A stretch of 64,000 nucleotides of DNA from CAVRTJ01 sp964507185 (GCA_964507185.1 CAZDOY010000005.1:1-64000), one strand, 5' to 3'; positions 42,488 through 52,391 are shown, counted from the first letter of the stretch. Numbers and translations: made by a program. Notes: generated from the sequence alone by a model not told the origin.

Positions 42488-44008
42488 ATGATAAAAACGG
42501 ACGAGATCAGCAATATTCTGAAAGCCCAGCTCGAAGGCTACGAGAGCAGGATAGACGTGGCCGAGGTAGGGTACGTCACCTCGGTAGGCGACGGCATCGC
42601 CAGGCTGTACGGTCTGGACAAAGTCATGGCCGGAGAACTTCTCGCCTTCCCCAACGAGGTGTTCGGCATGGCGCTCAACCTGGAAGAGGACAGCATCGGG
42701 GCCGTGCTCATGGGCGAGACCGAAAAAATCAAGGAGGGAGACGAGGTCCGCCGTACGGGGCAGATCATGTCCGTTCCGGTTAGCGACAAGATGATCGGGC
42801 GGGTCGTCAGCCCCCTCGGCTTGCCGGTCGACGGGCTGGGACCTATCGAGTCGGAGGAACGCTACCCCATCGAGCGCATCGCGCCGAGCATCGTCGAGAG
42901 GGAACCGGTCAAGCTGCCCCTCCAGACTGGCCTGAAGGCCGTCGACGCCTTGATTCCCATCGGCAGGGGGCAGCGCGAGCTCATCATCGGAGACCGGCAG
43001 ACCGGAAAGACCGCCCTTGCCATCGACACGATCATCAACCAGAAAGAGACAGGGGTGATCTGTATCTACGTGGCCATAGGCCAGAAGAGGTCGACCATCG
43101 CGCAGGTGGTGAAGACCTTGCAGGATTACGACTCCATGAAGCACACGGTTGTGGTGGCGGCCTCCGCCTCCGAGCCCGCCTCTCTCCAGTACATCGGGCC
43201 TTACGCGGGGTGCACCATCGGAGAGTATTTCATGCACAAGGGCGGTCACGCCCTCGTGATCTATGACGATTTGTCCAAGCATGCCGCGGCATACCGCGAA
43301 ATCTCGCTGCTGCTCAGGCGCCCGCCGGGGCGCGAGGCTTATCCGGGCGACGTCTTCTACCTCCACTCCAGGTTGCTGGAGCGTGCGGCGAAGGTCAACG
43401 AAAAGCACGGCGGCGGTTCGCTCACGGCTCTGCCGGTCATCGAGACGCAGGCCGGAGACGTATCCGCGTATATCCCGACCAACGTCATCTCCATCACGGA
43501 CGGGCAGATTTACCTGGAGAGCGACCTCTTTTTCCAGGGTGTCCGTCCCGCGCTCAACGTGGGAATCTCGGTAAGCCGCGTGGGCGGCAACGCCCAGATC
43601 AAGGCGATGAAGAAGATAGCCGGGACGCTCAGGCTCGATCTCGCCCAGTATCGTGAGCTGGCGGCATTTGCGCAGTTCGGGTCCGATCTGGACAAGGCCA
43701 CCCAGGCGCAACTCAACCGGGGGGAAAGGCTGGTCGAGATTCTCAAGCAGGACCAGTACAGCCCTCTCGAGGTGTCCAAGCAGATCGCCATCATTTACGC
43801 TGCCACGCAGGGGTGGTTGGATGACGTGGCCGTCAAGGACTGCCGGAGCTTTGAGGCGGGCCTGTGCAAGCACCTTGATTTGAACGGGCAGGACTACACA
43901 AAGGCCCTTCTGGAGAAGCAGGTTCTGGACGAGGACGTTACGGAAAAGCTGGACCAGCTGCTCAAGTCCTTTAAGCACCAGTTCATCAAGGAACAGGAAG
44001 CGAAGTAG
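42488..44008 (+). CDS. atpA: ATP synthase F1 subunit alpha
   Basis: A 506-residue non-catalytic nucleotide-binding subunit with P-loop GDRQTGKTA, the conserved PGREAYPGDVFYLHSRLLERAA signature region and Arg finger region SVSRVGG. Length is standard. Sits between atpH and atpG. Confidence 0.98.
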   Translation: MIKTDEISNILKAQLEGYESRIDVAEVGYVTSVGDGIARLYGLDKVMAGELLAFPNEVFGMALNLEEDSIGAVLMGETEKIKEGDEVRRTGQIMSVPVSDKMIGRVVSPLGLPVDGLGPIESEERYPIERIAPSIVEREPVKLPLQTGLKAVDALIPIGRGQRELIIGDRQTGKTALAIDTIINQKETGVICIYVAIGQKRSTIAQVVKTLQDYDSMKHTVVVAASASEPASLQYIGPYAGCTIGEYFMHKGGHALVIYDDLSKHAAAYREISLLLRRPPGREAYPGDVFYLHSRLLERAAKVNEKHGGGSLTALPVIETQAGDVSAYIPTNVISITDGQIYLESDLFFQGVRPALNVGISVSRVGGNAQIKAMKKIAGTLRLDLAQYRELAAFAQFGSDLDKATQAQLNRGERLVEILKQDQYSPLEVSKQIAIIYAATQGWLDDVAVKDCRSFEAGLCKHLDLNGQDYTKALLEKQVLDEDVTEKLDQLLKSFKHQFIKEQEAK

Positions 44009-44012
44009 AGGC

Positions 44013-44876
44013 ATGCCGAACTTACGGGACATCAGACGGCGTATCCGGTCCGTGCAGAGCACGCAGCAGATCACCAAAGCCATGAAAATGGTGTCTGCCG
44101 CGAAGCTCAGGCGGTCCCAGGAAAATATGTTCGCCGCAAGGCCTTACGCCAAGAAGATGCTTCAGGTGCTGAACTCGCTGGCGACACGGGCGGACCAGGA
44201 CATTCATCCGCTGCTCCACGTCAGGCCCGAAAGAAAGGTCCGCGTGGTGGTCGTGACGGGTGACAGGGGCCTGTGCGGCGCTTTCAACACCAACATCATT
44301 CGCTATACGTCAGGCCAGCTGGAGCGGTTGGCCGCGTCGTGCGAGTCCCTCGCGCTTGATTTCATAGGGCGCAAGGGGCGGGACTTCTTTAAGAGGCGGT
44401 CTTACGAGATCGGCAACCAGTGGGTTGGGCGCATCGGCAAGGTTTCCTACGACGATGCGGACGAGATCGCGGGCCGGCTCATCGAGAGCTACACGGACGG
44501 GAAGTGCGATGCGATTTACCTGGTCTACAACGAGTTCAAGAGCGTTATCGCACAACGGGTCGTGATGGAGAGGCTGCTGCCCATACCGCGGCTGGAGGGT
44601 GTGCCGGAGGAGAGCCTCCTGGACTACCTCTACGAGCCCGAAGAGCAGGATCTCTTCGAACACCTTCTCCCGAGGCACGTGACGTTCCAGGTTTATCACG
44701 CGATGCTGGAGTCCATTGCGGCGGAGCACGCGGCCAGGATGACGGCCATGGAAAGCGCCACCAGCAACGCGAAGAAGATGATCGAGCGCCTGACGCTCTA
44801 TGCCAACCGCGTGAGGCAGGCGGCCATTACCAAGGAAATCATCGAGATAGTTAGCGGGGCGCAGGCCCTGGGTTGA
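44013..44876 (+). CDS. atpG: ATP synthase F1 subunit gamma
   Basis: A 287-residue central-stalk subunit. N-terminal RRIRSVQSTQQITKAMKMV and C-terminal RQAAITKEIIEIVSGA form the coiled coil inside the alpha/beta ring, and TGDRGLCGAFN is conserved. Confidence 0.97.
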   Translation: MPNLRDIRRRIRSVQSTQQITKAMKMVSAAKLRRSQENMFAARPYAKKMLQVLNSLATRADQDIHPLLHVRPERKVRVVVVTGDRGLCGAFNTNIIRYTSGQLERLAASCESLALDFIGRKGRDFFKRRSYEIGNQWVGRIGKVSYDDADEIAGRLIESYTDGKCDAIYLVYNEFKSVIAQRVVMERLLPIPRLEGVPEESLLDYLYEPEEQDLFEHLLPRHVTFQVYHAMLESIAAEHAARMTAMESATSNAKKMIERLTLYANRVRQAAITKEIIEIVSGAQALG

Positions 44877-44890
44877 TGGGAGAAAGTCGC

Positions 44891-46330
44891 ATGGCAGTGG
44901 AAGGAAAAGTCGTCGCGATCATTGGCCCCGTGATCGACGTGCAGTTTCCCGTCGATCATATTCCGGCAATTTATCACGCCGTGCACGTCTCCTCGGAGGG
45001 AGGGGACACAGGCGTGCCCATCGACGTCACCGCCGAGATCGCGCAGCACCTCGGCGAGGGGCGCGCGCGGTGCGTAGCCATGGAGCCTACGGACGGAATG
45101 GTCCGGGGCATGAAGGCAGTGGACATGGGCGAGCCCATCACCATTCCCGTCGGGAAGGAGACGCTCGGACGCATCCTCAACGTCCTCGGAAAACCGGTGG
45201 ACGAGAGGGGCCCGGTGAACACCGAGCACCGTTTTCCGATTCACCGTCCCGCGCCGTCGTTCGAGGACCAGGCAAAATCGACGGAGATGTTCGAGACGGG
45301 CATCAAGGTCGTAGACCTTCTGGAGCCTTACTCCAAGGGCGGAAAGACGGGCCTCTTCGGAGGGGCCGGCGTGGGCAAGACGGTCCTCATCATGGAACTC
45401 ATCAACAACGTGGCCATGCACCACGGCGGCGTGTCGGTTTTCTCCGGCGTGGGTGAGCGGACGCGCGAGGGCAACGACCTCTGGCTGGAGATGACGGAGT
45501 CGGGAGTCATCGACCCGGACGACTGGAAAAAGTCAAAGGCGGCGCTGATTTACGGGCAGATGACCGAGCCGCCGGGGGCGCGCTTGAGGGTCGGCCTTAC
45601 GGGGCTTACCGCCGCCGAGTACTTCAGGGACGTGGAGGGACAGGACGTGCTCCTGTTCATCGACAACATCTTCCGGTTTACGCAGGCCGGATCGGAGGTC
45701 TCCGCTCTTCTCGGGCGCATGCCCTCCGCCGTCGGGTACCAGCCCAACCTGGCCACTGAGATGGGCGAGCTCCAGGAGCGCATCACGTCAACCAAGAAGG
45801 GCTCCGTAACGTCGGTTCAGGCCATCTATGTCCCGGCCGACGACCTGACGGACCCCGCGCCGGCAACCGCATTCGCGCACCTTGACGCGACGTCTGTTCT
45901 GTCGAGGGCCCTGACCGAGATCGGTATTTACCCGGCCGTCGACCCGCTCGCGTCGACGTCGAGGATCCTGGATCCGAGGGTCGTCGGCGAGGAGCATTAC
46001 AACGTGGCGAGGCAGGTGCAGAACGTGCTCCAGCGCTATAAGGACCTGCAGGACATCATCGCGATCCTCGGTATCGACGAGTTGTCGGAAGAGGACAAAC
46101 TTACGGTGGCGCGCGCCCGGAAGATGCAGCGCTTCCTGTCGCAGCCGTTCCACGTTGCGGAACAGTTCACGGGCATGAAGGGCAAATACGTCAAAGTCCA
46201 GGAGAGCATCAAGGGCTTCGCTGAAATCCTGGAGGGCAAGCATGACGACATGCCGGAGCAGGCTTTCTACATGGTAGGGACCATCGAGGAAGCCATGGAG
46301 AAGGCCGAGAAGCTCGCCCAGCAGGGGTAG
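44891..46330 (+). CDS. atpD: ATP synthase F1 subunit beta
   Basis: A 479-residue catalytic subunit: P-loop GGAGVGKTVLI, catalytic GVGERTREGNDLW Glu/Arg region, Walker B DVLLFIDNIFRF and the downstream QAGSEVSALLGRMPSAVGY. ATG 44891 has GGGAG at 44878-44882; an earlier in-frame ATG at 44873 overlaps the end of atpG. Confidence 0.98.
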   Translation: MAVEGKVVAIIGPVIDVQFPVDHIPAIYHAVHVSSEGGDTGVPIDVTAEIAQHLGEGRARCVAMEPTDGMVRGMKAVDMGEPITIPVGKETLGRILNVLGKPVDERGPVNTEHRFPIHRPAPSFEDQAKSTEMFETGIKVVDLLEPYSKGGKTGLFGGAGVGKTVLIMELINNVAMHHGGVSVFSGVGERTREGNDLWLEMTESGVIDPDDWKKSKAALIYGQMTEPPGARLRVGLTGLTAAEYFRDVEGQDVLLFIDNIFRFTQAGSEVSALLGRMPSAVGYQPNLATEMGELQERITSTKKGSVTSVQAIYVPADDLTDPAPATAFAHLDATSVLSRALTEIGIYPAVDPLASTSRILDPRVVGEEHYNVARQVQNVLQRYKDLQDIIAILGIDELSEEDKLTVARARKMQRFLSQPFHVAEQFTGMKGKYVKVQESIKGFAEILEGKHDDMPEQAFYMVGTIEEAMEKAEKLAQQG

Positions 46331-46332
46331 CC

Positions 46333-46761
46333 ATGGGCACGTACGAAATACCCGAAAAGATCAACCTCAGCGTCGTCACTCCCGAGCGTCGAATGGTCAA
46401 GGAGGATGTCGATGAAGTCGTGCTGCCCGGGACTCTGGGCTACCTGGGCGCGTTGCCCGGGCACACGCCGCTGTTGACTTCTCTCAAGATTGGTGAGATA
46501 AAATATAGGGTTGGAACGACGTGGAAGTATCTCAGCGTATCCTGGGGATTCGCAGAGATACTGCCCGACCGGGTCACGGTTCTCGCCGACATCGCCGAGA
46601 GCGCGGAAGAGATCGACGTGGATCGGGCACAAAAGCAGGCCGAGTCGGCACAGGCGAAGCTGAAAGTTCCGGATGCCGACTTTCTTCAGGCCCAGTTTGC
46701 CTTGGAAAAAGCCCTCGTGAGGCTTCAGGTTGCCGCGAAAGCGGCCCGCGAACCGAGGTAA
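46333..46761 (+). CDS. atpC: ATP synthase F1 subunit epsilon
   Basis: A 142-residue subunit: N-terminal beta-sandwich (INLSVVTPER, LPGTLGYLGALPGHTPLLTSL, GFAEILPDRVTVLAD) and C-terminal helical hairpin (residues about 90-140). The ATP synthase cluster ends here; F0 subunits a and c and AtpI are not encoded in the window. rpmH begins 33 bases later without a visible terminator. Confidence 0.95.
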   Translation: MGTYEIPEKINLSVVTPERRMVKEDVDEVVLPGTLGYLGALPGHTPLLTSLKIGEIKYRVGTTWKYLSVSWGFAEILPDRVTVLADIAESAEEIDVDRAQKQAESAQAKLKVPDADFLQAQFALEKALVRLQVAAKAAREPR

Positions 46762-46794
46762 ATCAGAGGCCGGCAAGGTAACAGGTAAGGATCC

Positions 46795-46932
46795 ATGAAA
46801 AGAACCTACCAGCCTAACAGGCATCGCAGAGCGAAAACGCACGGGTTCAGGGCGCGCATGGCCACGAAGGGCGGCCGGGAAGTGCTGGCCCGCAGGCGAG
46901 CGAAAGGTCGGTGGCGCCTGACGCCGGCGTGA
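46795..46932 (+). CDS. rpmH: 50S ribosomal protein L34
   Basis: A 45-residue basic protein beginning MKRTYQPNRHRRAKTHGFR and ending in RRRAKGRWRLTPA, matching bL34 over its full length. It overlaps or abuts rnpA, as is usual. Confidence 0.97.
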   Translation: MKRTYQPNRHRRAKTHGFRARMATKGGREVLARRRAKGRWRLTPA

Positions 46933-47294
46933 GCCGGACTCCTGGACCCTTCAAGAAGGATGATCGGGTCCGGAAGCGCCCCGAGTACCTCTCGATATAC
47001 AAATGCTGTGCGCCAATGCATACATCCCATTTGGTGTTCTACGCCAGGAGAGGACCATCGACCAGGCGGAGGATGGGGTGTACCGTCCCCAAGAAAGTCG
47101 GCATCGCCGTCCGGCGGAACCAGATCAAGCGCTGGATTCGTGAGGCGTTTCGTGCCTGGCGGGAGGAGTTGCCCGAAGGCTGCGTCATGGTCGTCAACGC
47201 GAAGCGTTCTGCCGCCGGCATAGGATATGCGGACGTGGCGGGGGCCTTTGCGAAGATTGCCGAGAGACTTAAGAGGGAGGGGCTGTCGCTATGA
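46929..47294 (+). CDS. rnpA: Ribonuclease P protein component
   Basis: A 121-residue basic protein that assists the RNase P RNA in tRNA 5' processing. The signature RRNQIKRWIREAFR and the N-terminal FKKDDRVRKRPEYLSIY are present. GTG 46929 overlaps the rpmH stop (GTGA); an in-frame GTG at 46911 is an alternative. Its stop overlaps yidD. Confidence 0.93.
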   Translation: MSRTPGPFKKDDRVRKRPEYLSIYKCCAPMHTSHLVFYARRGPSTRRRMGCTVPKKVGIAVRRNQIKRWIREAFRAWREELPEGCVMVVNAKRSAAGIGYADVAGAFAKIAERLKREGLSL

Positions 47295-47509
47295 AGTGGC
47301 TGGCTCTGCTCCTGATCAAGATATACCAGTTCACGCTTAGTCCCATACTTGGCAACGCCTGCCGCTTTTACCCGTCCTGTTCCGTGTACGCTTACCAGGC
47401 CATCGAGAGATTTGGTTTGATGAGGGGCGGGTGGATGGGCGCAAGGCGGCTCTTGAAATGCAACCCCTTCTTTGCCGGGGGTTACGACCCCTGTCCGGAA
47501 AAACACTGA
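47291..47509 (+). CDS. yidD: Membrane protein insertion efficiency factor YidD
   Basis: A 72-residue protein with an amphipathic N-terminus and the family core YQFTLSPILGNACRFYPSCSVYAYQAI and CNPFFAGGYDPCP. All conserved Cys are present. It acts together with YidC in membrane protein insertion. Confidence 0.96.
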   Translation: MKWLALLLIKIYQFTLSPILGNACRFYPSCSVYAYQAIERFGLMRGGWMGARRLLKCNPFFAGGYDPCPEKH

Positions 47510-47522
47510 GACGGAGCGACTA

Positions 47523-49313
47523 ATGGACCAACTCGGTCAGGAAGATCCGAACGGCGGGCAACGCCTCATATGGGCGATGCTGGCGATGGTTGTTATTTTC
47601 GGCGTGTGGATGATGTTCCAGAAGCCGCAACAGCAGGCTCCGCCCACGCCGAAGGCCGCGGCCGAAAAGTCCACCCCAAAGATTGAAAAACCGCAGGCGG
47701 CCGCGGGCACTGCCACGACCGGTAACGCGGCGAAGGAACCGGTCGAGGCGACGGTCGTCCCCGAAGCCGTTCAGGGCGAATCGCCGCAGGATATCACCCT
47801 TGAAAACCCGGAGCTGAAGATCCAGGTGTCGAACATGGGTGCCGTCATCAGGAAGGCGCTCCTGAAGACCTACCACCTCAAAGGGCAGCCGCCGGACGAT
47901 CTCGTGTCCCCTCTCTCCACCGCGTCGGGCCGTTACCCCCTTGATATCAGGACCGGCGACAAGGCCTACAACGAGCTCGTCAACAAGGCGGTGTTCCACG
48001 TGGAACGCTCCAGAACCGCCAAGGGGGCGGAGCGGGTGGTCATGACGTGGGCCGATGGGAAGGGGAACGGGGTCACGAAAACGATTACGCTGCCCCCTAA
48101 GGGCTACGTGGCGGACATCCGGATTTCGGCCGTGGAAAACGGCAAGAAATTGAATCCCGTCCCGGTGTCCTGGGGTCCCGGATTCGGGAAGCTGCACAAG
48201 AAGGAAGCGACGAACCGGTATTACGAGCAGGAGTACGTGGGGCTCAACGAGGCCGGATCGTTCAAGAAGATCAAACGCTCGAAAGTGTCCGAAAAGAACC
48301 CCCTCGTCACGGATACGTACGGCGAAAAGGGCCCCATAGAGTGGGCTGCCATCACAGACAACTACTTCGCCGCCATATTCATGCCGGAAAAGCCCGTCTC
48401 ATGGGTCCACATCCTGACCCGGGAACTGAACGCCGAAGAGAAGAAGATCCACCCGGCGGACACCGACATTTCGCTCGTGATGCCGATTCCCGGCAGCGCC
48501 AGGGTTTTCATCGGACCCAAGGAATGGAAACTGCTGTCCGGGATGGACCAGAAGATGAACAAGCTCACGGGTTGGGGAATCCTCAGCCCGCTCTGCGCCG
48601 TTCTCCTCTGGGGGTTGAAGAAGCTCTACGCCTTCTGTGGAAACTACGGCGTGGCCATCCTGTTGCTGACGCTGATCATAAAGCTCGCGTTTTACCCGCT
48701 CACCCAACGCTCCATGGTCAAGATGAAGGAGATGGGCGAGCAGATGAAGCGGGTCAAGCCGCAGGTGGACCGCATCAAGGCCAAATACAAGAAGATAGGC
48801 CGAGACATGGGCAGCAGGACGAAGATGAACGAAGAGATGATGGCTCTCTACCAGCGGGAGGGCATCAATCCGCTGGGGAGCATGGGTGGCTGCCTGCCCA
48901 TGCTGATCCAGATGCCCATCTTCTTCGCCCTCTTTGAAATGCTCCCGAAGACCATAGAACTGCGGTCCGCGCCCTTCTTCGGCTGGATCCACGATCTGTC
49001 CGTCCCCGATCCGTACTACATCACGCCCGTACTCATGGGCGTTTCCATGGTGTTCTCCACGAAGATGGGCAGCGCGAACATGGAGGGCAGCTCGCAGGGC
49101 ATGCAGAAGATGATGGTATGGTTCATGCCCATCATGTTCACCTGGTTCTGCCTCTGGGCGCCGGCCGGACTGACGCTCTACTGGCTCGCCAACAATTTGC
49201 TGACCATCGGCCAGCAGGCCATCATCAACAAGGAAGTCGCGAAACGCAAGGAAGCGGCGCAGAAGGCGCGGAAATCGACGCCCAAGGGGCCTTCGAAGCC
49301 GTCGCATGGTTGA
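47523..49313 (+). CDS. yidC: Membrane protein insertase YidC
   Basis: A 596-residue Gram-negative-type YidC. TM1 (about 13-30) is followed by a Pro/Ala/Lys-rich linker, the large periplasmic P1 domain (to about 340) and the five-helix insertase core with TLIIKLAFYPLT, SMGGCLPMLIQMPIFFALF and the C-terminal LTLYWLANN. The hydrophilic-groove residue that is Arg in E. coli is Lys here (charge kept). ATG 47523 has GGAG upstream. A parS-like 16-mer lies inside the gene (47992-48007). Confidence 0.97.
   Translation: MDQLGQEDPNGGQRLIWAMLAMVVIFGVWMMFQKPQQQAPPTPKAAAEKSTPKIEKPQAAAGTATTGNAAKEPVEATVVPEAVQGESPQDITLENPELKIQVSNMGAVIRKALLKTYHLKGQPPDDLVSPLSTASGRYPLDIRTGDKAYNELVNKAVFHVERSRTAKGAERVVMTWADGKGNGVTKTITLPPKGYVADIRISAVENGKKLNPVPVSWGPGFGKLHKKEATNRYYEQEYVGLNEAGSFKKIKRSKVSEKNPLVTDTYGEKGPIEWAAITDNYFAAIFMPEKPVSWVHILTRELNAEEKKIHPADTDISLVMPIPGSARVFIGPKEWKLLSGMDQKMNKLTGWGILSPLCAVLLWGLKKLYAFCGNYGVAILLLTLIIKLAFYPLTQRSMVKMKEMGEQMKRVKPQVDRIKAKYKKIGRDMGSRTKMNEEMMALYQREGINPLGSMGGCLPMLIQMPIFFALFEMLPKTIELRSAPFFGWIHDLSVPDPYYITPVLMGVSMVFSTKMGSANMEGSSQGMQKMMVWFMPIMFTWFCLWAPAGLTLYWLANNLLTIGQQAIINKEVAKRKEAAQKARKSTPKGPSKPSHG
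47992..48007. promoter_or_regulatory. parS: Probable parS centromere site inside yidC
   Basis: TGTTCCACGTGGAACG: 15 of 16 bases match the palindromic parS site found in rsmG. Protein coding is uninterrupted, so the site is superimposed on codons. Confidence 0.65.
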
Positions 49314-50521
49314 CCTGGACCGGACAATCGTGGCGGAAGCCACGGCCGGTGGTCGAGCGCCGCTGCGCGTCGTTCGGCTGAGCGGGGGCCGTGCCATCGA
49401 CCTTCTCAAGAGGATATTTCGCCCTGAAGGGGCCGTCGTGCCCTGGAGCCGGCCGCGGTTGATGGCGCTCGGCGACGTCGTCGATCCGGAGGGGAGGCTT
49501 CTGGACAGGGCCCTAGCCGTATGCTTCCCGGCCCCGGCCTCGCTCACCGGCGAGGACGTGGTGGAAATCCACCTCCACGGTGCGCCGGGAGTCGTCAGAG
49601 CCGTTCTCGACATTCTGACGGAGGGCGGTGCGCGGCCGGCTTTGCCGGGGGAGTTCTCGTACCGGGCCGTACTGAACGGAAAAATGGACGTACTGCAGGC
49701 CGAGGCCGTTCAGGCCCTGATCGAGGCCGAGGCCGAAGGGCAGGTCAGGGAATTCGCCGGGGGGCTCGGCGGAGAATCTGCACGTTCGGGGGTCCTTGCC
49801 GGACTCCGCGACGCTCTTATGAGCCTCAGAGCGTCGTGGGAGGCGCGGGTTGACTTTCCGGAAGACGTGAGTGCAAGCCCGCGGGCCGCAGAGATGGCGG
49901 ACCTGGATGCCGTCATCGACGGGTTCGTGGGCGCGGCGGAGAGTGGCAAGCGGCTCCGATATCTCAGGGAGGGCCTGCGCGTCGCCCTGGTCGGGCCGGT
50001 CAACTCGGGCAAATCCTCGCTCTTCAATGCGATCTTAAAAAGAGAGCGGGCGCTGGTGACGCCCCACCCCGGAACGACGAGGGATACGCTGGAAGAGTCG
50101 ATACAGGTGGCCGGCTTTCCGCTGGTGCTGATCGATACGGCCGGCATCAGGGAAACCGNNNNNNNNNNNNNNNNNNNNNNNNNNNNNNNNNNNNNNNNNN
50201 NNNNNNNNNNNNNNNNNNNNNNNNNNNNNNNNNNNNNNNNNNNNNNNNNNNNNNNNNNTGGTCGAGGCGCTGGGAGTCTGGGTCGAAGAACGGGTTCCCA
50301 GGGGCTCCGCGGTGATGGCATCGGAGCGGCAGGCCGATTGCGTCCGGAGAGCCCTCGAAGGATGTCTGCGAGCCAGAGAGGCCCTCAAGGCAGGCTTCAC
50401 GGAAGAGGTTGCGCTCCAGGGGATAGAGAACGCTCAGGACGCCATGGACGAGTTGTTCGGCGGTGGATCCCCGGAAGAACTCTACGACCGGATATTTGCC
50501 AGTTTCTGCATAGGGAAGTAG
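49306..50521 (+). CDS. mnmE: tRNA modification GTPase MnmE, interrupted by an assembly gap
   Basis: Partner of MnmG in forming cmnm5U at the tRNA wobble position. Before the gap: N-terminal formyl-THF-binding domain (DRTIVAEATAGGRAPLRVVR, SLTGEDVVEIHLHGAPGVV), then the G domain with GPVNSGKSS (G1), GTTRDT (G2) and DTAGIR (G3). After the gap, in a different frame: the C-terminal helical domain ending in FCIGK, the conserved end of MnmE. 284 and about 86 residues are visible; a normal length near 455 means about 80-90 codons, including the NKxD motif, are hidden. The frame change is explained by the gap, not by mutation. Confidence 0.92.
50159..50258. other. Assembly gap (100 N)
   Basis: Exactly 100 N, the conventional placeholder for a gap of unknown size. 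Comparison with normal MnmE length suggests about 240-270 real bases are missing. Confidence 0.97.
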
Positions 50522-50560
50522 AAGACCGGGCCGGTCCATGTACTGCGAGGCGAACCGAGG

Positions 50561-52390
50561 ATGAGCAGGACAGTCCTGTGCGAGGCGGTTGTAGTTGGAG
50601 GGGGGCACGCGGGTTGTGAGGCCGCGTCCGTACTCGCGCGCAAGGGAATCGAGACACTCCTGGTTACGGACAGCCTGGCGGCGATCGCGAGGATGTCGTG
50701 CAACCCGTCTATAGGCGGCGTAGGAAAAGGGCACCTCGTGCGCGAACTGGACGCCCTCGGCGGCATAATGCCCGTGGCGGCTGACATGAGCGGGATACAC
50801 TTCCGGATGCTCAACATGAGCAAGGGACCCGCCGTCCAGGGTCTCAGGAGTCAAAACGACAGGACCCTCTATCATCGTGCCGTCCTGAACATTCTTGAAC
50901 ACACGCGTGGTTTGTCTCTCCTCGAAGGGCGGGCGGCGGGGATCCGCCTGGATTCGGGGCGCGCGGCGGGCATCACGCTGGAGGACGGGACGAGCGTCCT
51001 CTGCCGGGCGGTGGTGCTCACGACGGGGACGTTTCTGAACGGACTCATGCACGTCGGCCGGGACAGGACTCCGGGAGGGCGGCTGGGCGAACCCGCCGCG
51101 CGCTCCCTTTCAGAGAGTATCCGGGACCTCGGGCTTCCCCTCGGGCGGTTCAAGACGGGAACGCCGCCAAGGCTGGACCGGCAAACGATAGCGTGGGGCT
51201 CGCTTGCTGCGCAGCCTGGAGACGATACGCCAGAGCCCTTTTCGTTTTTCACCCGCCTGTTCCCCGTCCTGCCCCAGACGAACTGCCACCTTACCCGGAC
51301 GACGCTTGCTACGAGAGAAGTCATCCGCCGGAACCTGGACCGGTCGCCTCTCTTTTCCGGTGCGATCCAGGGGCGCGGACCGCGCTATTGCCCATCCATC
51401 GAAGACAAGATCGCCCGCTTTCCACACCACGAGACGCATCAGATTTTTCTGGAACCGGACGGCCTCGATTCGGAGGAGATATATCCCAACGGCATTTCAA
51501 CATCCCTCCCCAGGGACGTGCAGGAAGAGATCGTGCACAGTATTCCGGGGCTTGAAGAGGCGGGCATCCTCAAATACGGCTACGCCGTGGAATACGACTA
51601 CGTCGATCCCCGGGCGCTTCGCCCCTCGCTCGAATGCAAGCGCGTGCCGGGACTCTACATGGCCGGCCAGATCAACGGCACCACCGGATATGAGGAGGCC
51701 GCCGCCCAGGGTTTCTGGGCAGGGCTGAGTGCCGGGCGTTCCCTCAGGCATGAAGAGCCGTTTACCGTGGGCCGGGACGAGGGCTACATCGGCATTCTCG
51801 TGGACGATCTCGTCACGAGGGGCGTGGCCGAGCCCTACAGGATGTTTACCTCCAGGGCGGAATGCCGGCTGCTTCTGGACAGGCACTCGGCCTACAGGCG
51901 GCTGGCCGCCAAGATCGAAGCCGATGCGTTACACCGGCGGGAAGACTCGGACCGCATCAAGGCGCGCGAAGCCGCCGCCGCCAGAGTCCTGAAAAAGCTG
52001 CGGGAAACGACCGTCGTCTTTGACGGCGAAAAGATTTCGCTCCACCGGCTCCTGGCGCGCCAGAACCGTCGTTATTCGGACATAGCCGGATTTCTGGGCT
52101 CCGACAGCCTTCTGGGCATCTGGCTGGGGCAGTACGTCGAGTCCGAAGTCAAAGCGGAGGGATACCGACGCCGTGAGATCGCGCAGGCCCAGAAGACGCG
52201 CAGGGCGAGGGGAGTCAGGATTCCCCGAGACGTCGACTACGGCCGGCTTGCAGGACTGAGCACGGAGATGGTGGAGCGGCTTTCCGTGGTCAGACCGGAG
52301 ACCCTCGACCAGGCTTCACGCATTCCGGGCGTGACGGCCGCGGCGCTCATGATCCTCAGGCTTGCCGTCGAGAAGAGAGAAGGACGATAG
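50561..52390 (+). CDS. mnmG: tRNA uridine 5-carboxymethylaminomethyl modification enzyme MnmG (GidA)
   Basis: A 609-residue FAD enzyme. FAD motif GGGHAGCEAA, then SCNPSIGGVGKGHL and TTGTFLNG, which are MnmG signatures, plus the C-terminal helical domain that binds tRNA and MnmE. It lies between mnmE and rsmG in the standard order. Two bases separate it from the rsmG ATG. Confidence 0.97.
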   Translation: MSRTVLCEAVVVGGGHAGCEAASVLARKGIETLLVTDSLAAIARMSCNPSIGGVGKGHLVRELDALGGIMPVAADMSGIHFRMLNMSKGPAVQGLRSQNDRTLYHRAVLNILEHTRGLSLLEGRAAGIRLDSGRAAGITLEDGTSVLCRAVVLTTGTFLNGLMHVGRDRTPGGRLGEPAARSLSESIRDLGLPLGRFKTGTPPRLDRQTIAWGSLAAQPGDDTPEPFSFFTRLFPVLPQTNCHLTRTTLATREVIRRNLDRSPLFSGAIQGRGPRYCPSIEDKIARFPHHETHQIFLEPDGLDSEEIYPNGISTSLPRDVQEEIVHSIPGLEEAGILKYGYAVEYDYVDPRALRPSLECKRVPGLYMAGQINGTTGYEEAAAQGFWAGLSAGRSLRHEEPFTVGRDEGYIGILVDDLVTRGVAEPYRMFTSRAECRLLLDRHSAYRRLAAKIEADALHRREDSDRIKAREAAAARVLKKLRETTVVFDGEKISLHRLLARQNRRYSDIAGFLGSDSLLGIWLGQYVESEVKAEGYRRREIAQAQKTRRARGVRIPRDVDYGRLAGLSTEMVERLSVVRPETLDQASRIPGVTAAALMILRLAVEKREGR

Positions 52391-52391
52391 C

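Noticed and set aside
41927..44083. A 718-codon antisense frame over atpH/atpA
   Set aside because: Antisense shadow of conserved ATP synthase genes, without own start signals or motifs.
46145..46165. Third parS-like sequence in atpD
   Set aside because: The CCGTTCCACGTTGCGGAAC stretch has an interrupted palindrome with too many mismatches.
50312..50521. Separate small gene after the N gap
   Set aside because: It is the C-terminal part of MnmE (ends FCIGK), split only by the gap.
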